From the NCBI GenBank assembly GCA_034180045.1, contig JAXFOY010000007.1, positions 1 through 57,358 of the forward strand: a stretch of 57,358 bases of DNA, in the 5' to 3' direction. Positions 51,672 through 57,358 of the stretch are shown piece after piece (the first letter of the stretch is position 1; each line of letters starts with the position of its first letter). A program made the translations under genes and the position numbers. Source of the DNA: Eubacterium_B sp034180045. GTDB lineage: Bacteria > Bacillota > Clostridia > Peptostreptococcales > Anaerovoracaceae. The notes beneath the pieces are model-generated. The model worked only from the letters and a program-made list of their open reading frames with translations. It searched no databases and was not told the origin of the DNA.

Positions 51672-52991
51672 CTATGCAAAAGCGTTATATATAGCCCTGA
51701 TTGCAGTTTCAAAGTCTTTATTTTCTACGCCGACGATGATATTTATTTCACTTGAGCCCTGCTCAATCATACGCAAGTTGACATTAGCATTTGCAAGAGC
51801 GCCGAAAAGTTTTGCCGAAACACCTTTACGTCTGTTCATTCCATGTCCTACCGTTGCTATTAGTGCCATATTTTCGAAGCATTCAATCCCATCCGGTTCG
51901 AGCTGTTTATTAAACGCATCCAGCATTTCATCCAGTCTTCCCTTGATGGAATTATTTGAAATAACCACCGAAACCGTATCTATTCCGCTAGGTATATGCT
52001 CAAAATTACAGTCAAAATCTTCGAGTATGGCGAGTATTCTTCTTACAAATCCACGCTCCGAGCTCATCATGTGCTTGTACAGTGCGATTACTGTAAAATC
52101 CTTTTTCCCGGCTATGCCCGTAATTACGTCCCTTTTGCTGTCAAAGTCCTCATGTTCCGCCGTTATAAATGTACCCTTGTCCTCAGGCAAATTCGTATTT
52201 CTAATGTTAATCGGAATGTTCGCAACGCGCACAGGATATATAGCATCCTCGTGCAAAACTGAAGCTCCCATATACGATAACTCTCTTAGTTCCTTATAGG
52301 ATATGCTGTTTATGTGCCTTGGATTTTCAACAATATGTGGGTCTGCCATCAGAAAACCTGAAACATCGGTCCAGTTCTCGTACACTTCCGCACCTATGGC
52401 TCTTGCGATTACCGCACCCGTTATGTCCGAGCCGCCTCTCGAAAAAGTTTTTACCATTCCCGACGACTTGTAGGAGCCGTAAAAACCCGGAAGCACGGCA
52501 TACTCGTGTTTTGCAAGCTCATCGCTAATCGCCTTATTGGTCTCTTCCTCCAGAAGTTTCCCGTTGTCTCCGAATAAAATCAAATCTTTTGTGTCAACAA
52601 AATCAAATCCCAGAAAATCAGCCATAAGTATAGCGCTCAAATACTCACCTCGACTTGCAATGTAGTCTGCGCTACAGCCGTTTTTCATATTGTTTCTTAT
52701 TTTGTCAAATTCGGTCTGAATACTCACCTTTGTATCCAGATTAACCGCAGTCGCCGCAAATCTGTCTTCAACAACCTGTAGCAACTGGTCGTAAGGAAGA
52801 TTATGTTCTCTGTGCGTATGACAAAGATAGAGCAGGTCCGTAATCTTAGTGTCTGTATCAAATCTTTTGCCCGGTGCAGATACGATTATGTATCTGCGCC
52901 CCTTATCAGAAGATATAATCTCCTTGGTTTTCTCAAGCTGGATTCTGTCAGCAACGGAAGAACCGCCGAATTTAGCAACTTTTATGCCCAT
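51672..52991 (-). CDS. lysC: Aspartate kinase
   Basis: Phosphorylates aspartate, the first step toward lysine, threonine, methionine and diaminopimelate. The 439-residue protein starts MGIKVAKFGGSSVADRIQLEK, has FSRGGSDITGAVIA and two C-terminal ACT domains (ITGIAGKKDFTVIALYKHMM, ATVGHGMNRRKGVSAKLFGALANANVNLRMI, read in parts). The start follows AAAGGAG. No lysine riboswitch is seen upstream; the leader is only about 40 bases. Co-location with the trk genes is odd in function, but they are on one strand with short gaps. Confidence 0.95.
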   Translation of the reverse strand: MGIKVAKFGGSSVADRIQLEKTKEIISSDKGRRYIIVSAPGKRFDTDTKITDLLYLCHTHREHNLPYDQLLQVVEDRFAATAVNLDTKVSIQTEFDKIRNNMKNGCSADYIASRGEYLSAILMADFLGFDFVDTKDLILFGDNGKLLEEETNKAISDELAKHEYAVLPGFYGSYKSSGMVKTFSRGGSDITGAVIARAIGAEVYENWTDVSGFLMADPHIVENPRHINSISYKELRELSYMGASVLHEDAIYPVRVANIPINIRNTNLPEDKGTFITAEHEDFDSKRDVITGIAGKKDFTVIALYKHMMSSERGFVRRILAILEDFDCNFEHIPSGIDTVSVVISNNSIKGRLDEMLDAFNKQLEPDGIECFENMALIATVGHGMNRRKGVSAKLFGALANANVNLRMIEQGSSEINIIVGVENKDFETAIRAIYNAFA

Positions 52992-53035
52992 ATATGTAAA
53001 CTCCTTTAGTTAGATTACAAATAGTGTATCTTTAT

Positions 53036-53063
53036 ATTATAACAAAAACAACCTCTATTGCAA
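53036..53063 (-). promoter_or_regulatory. Promoter of the lysC-trk operon
   Basis: On the minus strand TTGCAA (53058-53063) and TATAAT (53036-53041) are 16 bases apart, about 45 bases before the lysC start. Confidence 0.7.
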
Positions 53064-53104
53064 ATGAATTATCCCTTATATGTCCGCGCCGCAAAATTAT
53101 TCAA

Positions 53105-53141
53105 TAAAAAAGGTATAATCGGGACTTAACCCGATTATACC
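53105..53141 (-). terminator. Terminator of metK
   Basis: GGTATAATCGGG and CCCGATTATACC form a perfect 12-pair stem with a six-base loop, followed on the minus strand by TTTTTTATTG. It lies 65 bases past the metK stop. Confidence 0.93.
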
Positions 53142-53205
53142 GGTCTTAATCTTCTTTTGAAACCAGACGGTTAAAGATAAAAACATCCAAGTCGTGTTTT
53201 ATATC

Positions 53206-54384
53206 TTATAACTCTGCCTTCAGCGCCTCTACCTTGTCGAGCTTTTCCCACGGCAACTCGACATCAGTTCTTCCAAAATGCCCATATGCAGCAGTCTGCT
53301 TATATATAGGTCTTCTCAAATCAAGATTTCTGATTATAGCTGCCGGACGGAAATCAAAGTGTTTTTCAACAATCTCAGAAAGTTTCTCATCATCGAGCTT
53401 TCCCGTGCCGAAAGTGTCCACCATTATGGAAACAGGCTTTGCTACACCGATAGCGTATGCAAGCTGAATTTCACAGCGTTCTGCAAGTCCCGCAGCAACG
53501 ACATTCTTTGCTGCATAACGCGCTGCATAAGATGCGGAACGGTCAACTTTTGTAGGATCTTTGCCGGAAAAAGCCCCGCCGCCATGTCTTGCATATCCTC
53601 CGTATGTGTCGACAATAATCTTACGACCTGTAAGACCTGAATCTCCATGTGGCCCCCCGATTACAAAGCGACCTGTAGGATTAACAAAATACTTAGTAGC
53701 TTCATCAATCAGCTTCGCCGGAATCGCCGCCTTGACAACCTTCTCTATTATATCCTTGCGAATTTGCTCCTGAGTTACATCAGGGTCGTGCTGAGTTGAG
53801 ATTAAAACGGTGTCTATTCTCTTCACTTTATCACCGTCATACTCAACTGTAACCTGGCTCTTACCGTCAGGTCTCAGGTAGCTCAGCTCGCCGCTCTTTC
53901 TTACCTCCGTAAGCTTTAGCGCAAGTTTGTGTGCCATTGAAATAGCCATAGGCATAAGCTCCGGTGTTTCGTTACAAGCATATCCGAACATCAAGCCTTG
54001 ATCTCCCGCACCCACATGTTCAATCTGATCATCCAGTATACCTTCTTTGTATTCGAGAGCGTTATCAACGCCCATGGCAATATCTGAAGACTGCTCGTCT
54101 ATAGCGGACAAAACGGCACAAGTATTGCCGTCAAAGCCATACTCTCCCTTGTTATATCCGATGTCGTTAATTACGCCTCTGACAATCTTTGGAATATCAA
54201 TGTAGCAACTTGTGCTTATCTCACCCATTACCATAGCATATCCTGTTGTAGTTGTCGTTTCACAAGCGACTCTTCCTTGCGGATCCTGTTCCATTATGGC
54301 ATCTAAAATGGCATCCGAAATCTGGTCGCATATTTTATCAGGATGTCCCTCTGTAACTGATTCGGATGTAAACAGTTTTTTCAT
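53206..54384 (-). CDS. metK: S-adenosylmethionine synthetase
   Basis: Makes SAM from methionine and ATP. The 392-residue protein starts MKKLFTSESVTEGHPDKICDQISDA and has the signature GAGDQGLMFGYA and GGGAFSGKDPTKVDRS. The start follows GGGAGATAA. It is monocistronic and controlled by the SAM-I riboswitch in its leader. Confidence 0.98.
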   Translation of the reverse strand: MKKLFTSESVTEGHPDKICDQISDAILDAIMEQDPQGRVACETTTTTGYAMVMGEISTSCYIDIPKIVRGVINDIGYNKGEYGFDGNTCAVLSAIDEQSSDIAMGVDNALEYKEGILDDQIEHVGAGDQGLMFGYACNETPELMPMAISMAHKLALKLTEVRKSGELSYLRPDGKSQVTVEYDGDKVKRIDTVLISTQHDPDVTQEQIRKDIIEKVVKAAIPAKLIDEATKYFVNPTGRFVIGGPHGDSGLTGRKIIVDTYGGYARHGGGAFSGKDPTKVDRSASYAARYAAKNVVAAGLAERCEIQLAYAIGVAKPVSIMVDTFGTGKLDDEKLSEIVEKHFDFRPAAIIRNLDLRRPIYKQTAAYGHFGRTDVELPWEKLDKVEALKAEL

Positions 54385-54408
54385 TATTTATCTCCCTTCT
54401 CTACCTTA

Positions 54409-54445
54409 TCAAAAGAAAAACCTTTTCTCCAAAAAGAAAAGGTTT
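54409..54445 (-). terminator. Riboswitch-controlled terminator before metK
   Basis: On the minus strand AAACCTTTTC and GAAAAGGTTT pair, followed by TTTTTCTTTT, 25 bases before the metK start. It is the expression platform of the SAM-I riboswitch: SAM binding should favour it. Confidence 0.92.
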
Positions 54446-54458
54446 GAATACAATTCAT

Positions 54459-54568
54459 TCCTCATCTTTCAGATTATCTCTGTAGGATGTAGCACCTTCC
54501 TGCGCATATGTCACGCATAGGTTGCCGGGCATCGCAGGGCCTATTCCCTCCGCCGCTCTTGATAAGGA
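54459..54568 (-). promoter_or_regulatory. SAM-I riboswitch (S-box) aptamer
   Basis: On the minus strand the conserved blocks appear in order: CTTATCAAGAG, GGCGGAGGGAATAGGCCC, TGCGATGCCCGGCAACC, GGTGCTACATCC, and the closing AAAGATGAGG. P1 pairs CCTTATC with GATGAGG (one G-T). It represses metK when SAM is plentiful. Confidence 0.97.
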
Positions 54569-54578
54569 TTATACCCAA

Positions 54579-54606
54579 AGTATACACGCTTTAACAAAAT
54601 TGTCAA
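54579..54606 (-). promoter_or_regulatory. Promoter of metK
   Basis: On the minus strand TTGACA (54601-54606) and TATACT (54579-54584) are 16 bases apart. A second -10 (TATAAT, just before the aptamer) could pair with TTGTTA at 18 bases. Confidence 0.8.
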
Positions 54607-54842
54607 GAGAAGGCTTTACTACAGGTCTCATATGGCATATATCACGGCAAATCATCACCACTGGTAAACTAGCGGTTTGTACAAGTCTTGGAAGGGCTTC
54701 GTTCCAGCAACGTCTTAAGATGCGTCGAAAATCTTGGTTTATCTAAAAGCAATGCGTTTTGTTTATTTATGTTATGTGAAATTCATCTTCTTTAACAATA
54801 ATTTGCAATCCTTCAAACCTATTGCAATTGCTATATAAATAT
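54607..54842. other. Unassigned segment upstream of metK
   Basis: About 130 bases (54607-54740) are richer in G+C than the AT-rich stretch that follows. They are open in a frame on each strand for about 40-60 codons with no ribosome site. Short inverted repeats are visible: ACCGCT / AGTGGT (with a G-U pair) and TGGAA / TTCCA. It could be a gene remnant, an insertion-sequence scar or a small structured RNA; I cannot identify it. From 54741 to 54842 nothing is recognisable. Confidence 0.35.
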
Positions 54843-54861
54843 AAAAAAGATTAAGAAACAA
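54843..54861 (+). repeat. Direct repeat flanking the surface protein gene, copy 1
   Basis: AAAAAAGATTAAGAAACAA, identical over 19 bases to 56551-56569. This copy is the left half of the terminator. Confidence 0.7.
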
Positions 54862-54880
54862 GTGTAACTTAATCTTTTTT
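54843..54880. terminator. Terminator of the LPXTG-like surface protein gene
   Basis: AAAAAAGATTAAG and CTTAATCTTTTTT form a perfect 13-pair stem with a 12-base loop and T-runs on both strands. It lies about 44 bases past the gene's stop. Its left half recurs at 56551-56569. Confidence 0.85.
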
Positions 54881-54923
54881 ATATTTTTAACAATACAACT
54901 AATCCATATATAAGTAGCTTATA

Positions 54924-56348
54924 TCAACTATTTTTTTGTAGTCTTTTTAGTATTACAATTATAACTCCGGCTACTATTAAAGCGGCTGCAAAAATCCAAA
55001 TCTTTGAATTGTCACCTGTATTAGGCGCCATAGCCTTCTTTTCTAAAACCTTAGATGTTTCAGATACTTTCTTAACATCTTTCTTAGCCTCGGCAGCAAC
55101 CTTAGCTGTTTTTTCTTCATTCTTATTTATACTTCCAACCATAAATTCTGCATTGGCCTCACCGTTAAGCGATTCTATTTTAACGGAATGTTTACCTACA
55201 GAAAGAGTCTGCATAAAGCTTTTCTTAAAAATTATCTTTGTAGAACCTTCCAAGGCTTCATAATTCTCTCTCAATACTACATTGTTATCGACTAAAACTC
55301 TTTTAAGTTCTGCATAAGGAGCATTTGATACAATTTCAAAAGGACTTTCACTATCTTTCATCCATTTCTGATTTGCACCTTTTATTATTTTGTATGCTAC
55401 AGGAGCTATCGGCTTTTCTTCAGGTGGTATTGGTTCTTCTGCAGGTGGCACCGGCTTTTCAATTAACTTATACGTAGCTTCTATCACAACATCCTCTGCC
55501 GGCATTATAAAACTGGTTTCAACTTTTGTTTTATCCTCAAATTTAATGTCGCCGCCTTTTACAACTTTCCATCCGGCAAATTCCTTATTTTCACTCGTTT
55601 TATCATATGCTTTAATTCCAATTTTTTCGCCTTCAGGTGCAGCATAATAATCAACAGCACCATATTTTATTTGTACATCATAGAGTTTTTTCCAATGTGC
55701 ATACACACTCTGATTCTTGGTAAATACTGTGGATTCAGTAATCTTTTCTCCACCATCCTTTTGAGTATACCAACCAACAAATGCATATCCTTTCTTACGT
55801 GCTACCGGTATTACTGACAACTTGCCGTTCTCATCAGTAGTAAGCATCTGGATATCCACATCTCCTTCTTGTCCGTCAAAAGTAATCTCATACTTTTTCT
55901 TTTCCGGCAAGTTCGGATTTTTAGGGTTCTCCCCATTTTCATCTTTTTTAGGGTTTATTTTTAAGGTATATATTTTAGAATCTTCGCCCTTAGTATTCTT
56001 AGCAATTATCTTGAATTTAAATTCTCCTGCCTGTTTCGGCACTCCAAAAAACGCTCCTGTACTCGGCTGAAAGCCCAAACTTCCACCTTTAGGAAAGGAA
56101 AACCCTTCACCTTCCATAATCCAATCCCATTCAATCGCTCCACCCTCGGCATAGAATTGTATAGAATATTCTTCCCCAACGGTAGCTTCAGGTATTGCAT
56201 CAGTAGTTATTTTTGGCGCAGCAGTCGCTTCCTCATTTTCTTCTGCATTCACAGAACCAACAAACGATGAACTATTGATAACAACAGCAGTCACCAACAA
56301 CAAACACACAAACAGTCTAATACCGGCTAATAATCTTTGTCTCTTCAT
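54924..56348 (-). CDS. LPXTG-like cell-wall-anchored surface protein with InlB-type repeat
   Basis: A 474-residue exported protein. It has a signal peptide (about 1-35, ending SVNAEE), an Ig-like putative adhesion domain (about 44-132), an InlB/Flg_new-type beta-grasp repeat (152-221; VPVARKKGYAFVGWYTQKDGG read as its core) and a related divergent repeat (222-294). A proline-rich spacer (298-317), a further beta domain (318-404) and a lysine/alanine-rich stretch follow. The C-terminal sorting signal has APNTGD (441-446), a membrane segment and KRLQKNS. The sorting motif starts with A rather than L. Probably a host- or matrix-binding protein; the function is not proven. Confidence 0.88.
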   Translation of the reverse strand: MKRQRLLAGIRLFVCLLLVTAVVINSSSFVGSVNAEENEEATAAPKITTDAIPEATVGEEYSIQFYAEGGAIEWDWIMEGEGFSFPKGGSLGFQPSTGAFFGVPKQAGEFKFKIIAKNTKGEDSKIYTLKINPKKDENGENPKNPNLPEKKKYEITFDGQEGDVDIQMLTTDENGKLSVIPVARKKGYAFVGWYTQKDGGEKITESTVFTKNQSVYAHWKKLYDVQIKYGAVDYYAAPEGEKIGIKAYDKTSENKEFAGWKVVKGGDIKFEDKTKVETSFIMPAEDVVIEATYKLIEKPVPPAEEPIPPEEKPIAPVAYKIIKGANQKWMKDSESPFEIVSNAPYAELKRVLVDNNVVLRENYEALEGSTKIIFKKSFMQTLSVGKHSVKIESLNGEANAEFMVGSINKNEEKTAKVAAEAKKDVKKVSETSKVLEKKAMAPNTGDNSKIWIFAAALIVAGVIIVILKRLQKNS

Positions 56349-56475
56349 CTTATGTCTATCCCTTTCACTAATTTCTCACAATCATGTTATGCGCAACTTA
56401 CTTATTGTAAGTCGTTTATAACAACTTTACCTAAATACATTAAAATTCTTTACTTGTATTCAGACCGCGATTGAT

Positions 56476-56505
56476 ATTATACACAAAACAAATATATTTT
56501 GTCAA
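56476..56505 (-). promoter_or_regulatory. Promoter of the surface protein gene
   Basis: On the minus strand TTGACA (56500-56505) and TATAAT (56476-56481) are 18 bases apart, giving a leader of about 120 bases. TGTCA / TGACA (56500-56516) overlap the -35. Between 56349 and 56475 only a short ACTTAC / GTAAGT repeat is visible. Confidence 0.75.
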
Positions 56506-56689
56506 ATAAAATGACATAATTTTAATATAAAGTGACAATATATATATAATAAAAAAGATTAAGAAACAAATACAACTCAATTTTTCGCTATACATAATTT
56601 TCTGTATTTAATTGTTTTTTCGATATTTCCTTTATATATTTCTTAAAATTAACCCACACCACCATGCAGTACACCTAATATAAATACAA
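56506..56689. other. AT-rich intergenic stretch
   Basis: No gene. It contains the second copy of the direct repeat at 56551-56569 and otherwise only AT-rich sequence. Confidence 0.4.
56551..56569 (+). repeat. Direct repeat flanking the surface protein gene, copy 2
   Basis: AAAAAAGATTAAGAAACAA, identical to 54843-54861. After it comes TACAACTCAATTTTTC, a decayed version of the terminator's right half, so this looks like a degenerate copy of the same terminator. Confidence 0.7.
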
Positions 56690-56722
56690 AACCCCTCTCT
56701 ACCGTTTTGATAGAGAGGGGTT
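56690..56722 (-). terminator. Terminator of the cell-wall-binding repeat protein gene
   Basis: AACCCCTCTCTA and TAGAGAGGGGTT form a perfect 12-pair stem with a nine-base loop, followed on the minus strand by TTTGTATTTAT. It lies 30 bases past the stop. Confidence 0.92.
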
Positions 56723-56751
56723 ATAATTAAAGTCAATGCAGTTTTGCACTT

Positions 56752-57358
56752 TTATTTTTTCAAAATAGACATCACAGCTTTATCAGATATCAATTTTTCA
56801 CTTCCAAGCACCACACAACTTTTAACCTTTGCTTTTTCTATATAAGATTTTGCTTCAGCCATATTCTCGTTTGAAACAAGAAGCAGCGGATTACCTTTGG
56901 TTGCACAAAGCGCACCTGCGCAAAGTCCGTCAGGGAAGTTATATCCATAGGTCAAATAAACCTTTTCCTGCTCGCCTGAGAAGAAACGCTCCGCTATAGC
57001 TCTTGAGGTCTCAAAGCGGTTATTTCCGGCAATTCTTTCCGTATTACCGTATTTTGATACTTCGCTTTCCACCTTATCGCTTACCGCTTGCTTTCCGCCT
57101 ATTAAGAAATACTTCTTGCTCTTTAGGCTCGCAAGCTCTTCCTTTTGCGTTTCGTTAAGCGCTTCATCTACTAACAGCACAGGAACTCCCGCAGCCGAAA
57201 CGGAAAGTGCATCCGCAAAGTTATACGCATAGCATATTGCAACATCCTCATCGCTGACTCCTGCTTCCTTCAGCACCGCTATGTTAGTGTCAAATCTTGT
57301 CGTTCCGTGCAAACGCTTAACTTTTCCCGGAATCATTTTTACTGCCTTAGTTGAGACT
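56752..57358 (-). CDS. Cell-wall-binding repeat 2 protein, C-terminal part (cut by the window edge)
   Basis: At least 202 residues of an open frame that runs past the right edge without a stop. The ATG at 57336 has no ribosome site, so it is probably internal. The sequence holds two type 2 cell-wall-binding repeats, each with R-x2-G-x2-RF-(D/E)T and an YNFADALSVSAAGVP- or YNFPDGLCAGALCATKGNPLLL-like core (read in parts). Such repeats, usually three in a row, bind anionic wall polymers and anchor S-layer-associated proteins in Clostridia. The anchored effector domain would lie further right. The gene ends at a strong terminator. Confidence 0.92.
   Translation of the reverse strand, partial: VSTKAVKMIPGKVKRLHGTTRFDTNIAVLKEAGVSDEDVAICYAYNFADALSVSAAGVPVLLVDEALNETQKEELASLKSKKYFLIGGKQAVSDKVESEVSKYGNTERIAGNNRFETSRAIAERFFSGEQEKVYLTYGYNFPDGLCAGALCATKGNPLLLVSNENMAEAKSYIEKAKVKSCVVLGSEKLISDKAVMSILKK

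Noticed and set aside
52992..53104. Lysine riboswitch before lysC
   Set aside because: The leader is far too short and no conserved blocks are visible.
54522..54746. 74-codon plus-strand frame over the riboswitch
   Set aside because: It runs through the SAM-I aptamer in antisense and has no ribosome site. Only the part beyond 54607 remains unexplained and is listed separately.
1..57358. tRNA, rRNA genes or CRISPR arrays
   Set aside because: No cloverleaf with a CCA end, no rRNA-like sequence and no regularly spaced repeats were seen on reading; a covariance search was not possible.

Overview
The window looks like chromosome from a low-GC, Gram-positive anaerobe of the Clostridia. The evidence is the flavodiiron protein, an 8-Fe ferredoxin, Rex, a cell-wall-binding type 2 repeat protein, an LPXTG-like surface protein, a dlt operon, a perfect CIRCE element and a SAM-I riboswitch. 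Placement below class is a guess; oral Anaerovoracaceae/Eubacterium-like lineages would fit. Almost everything is on the minus strand. The plus-strand genes are the transposase at the left edge, one sugar/cation-type symporter, a small ferredoxin and niaR.

Layout. 1-1045: an IS481-like insertion sequence that has cut a polysaccharide deacetylase gene. 1.9-6.2 kb: teichoic acid D-alanylation genes dltA-B-C-D, with a dltX-like gene at the 3' end. 6.4-8.4 kb: yhbY and the CCA-adding enzyme. 8.5-12.6 kb: GPH-type symporter, CPBP protease, YbaK-type deacylase and azlCD. 12.7-14.8 kb: groES-groEL under CIRCE control. 14.8-17.9 kb: Ogg-type glycosylase, a P-loop/Asp23-like fusion, ferredoxin, rex and acpP. 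18.0-24.4 kb: pepV-tsaE-tsaB-rimI-tsaD-ABC-F (the t6A tRNA modification cluster) and a NifU-domain protein. The order tsaE-tsaB-rimI-tsaD-ABC-F, then rex and groESL, resembles Bacillus subtilis ydiB-C-D-E-F, rex, groESL. 24.6-28.4 kb: a two-gene ABC transporter behind a promoter whose -35 box lies in a palindrome. 28.4-30.2 kb: a PTS-IIC-like permease divergent from the niacin repressor gene niaR. 30.4-41.5 kb: metG-tatD-tilS-ftsH-pucR-coaX-dusB-fprA, also partly conserved order. 41.6-42.5 kb: a small membrane protein and a cytidylate-kinase-like protein. 42.6-47.2 kb: a MarR-controlled heterodimeric ABC exporter. 47.3-53.1 kb: aspartokinase, trkA and two trkH genes. 53.1-54.6 kb: metK with a SAM-I riboswitch. 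54.8-57.4 kb: two cell-surface proteins, the last cut by the window edge.

No tRNA, rRNA or CRISPR array was recognised. The points most worth following up are: the PTS-IIC-like permease as a possible NiaR-controlled vitamin transporter; the palindromes at the ABC promoter at 28.3 kb; the second TrkH, which lacks two of the four selectivity-filter glycines; the 3'-placed dltX; the P-loop/Asp23 fusion; the ribosome-site-hiding hairpin of the insertion sequence; and an unexplained segment upstream of metK.
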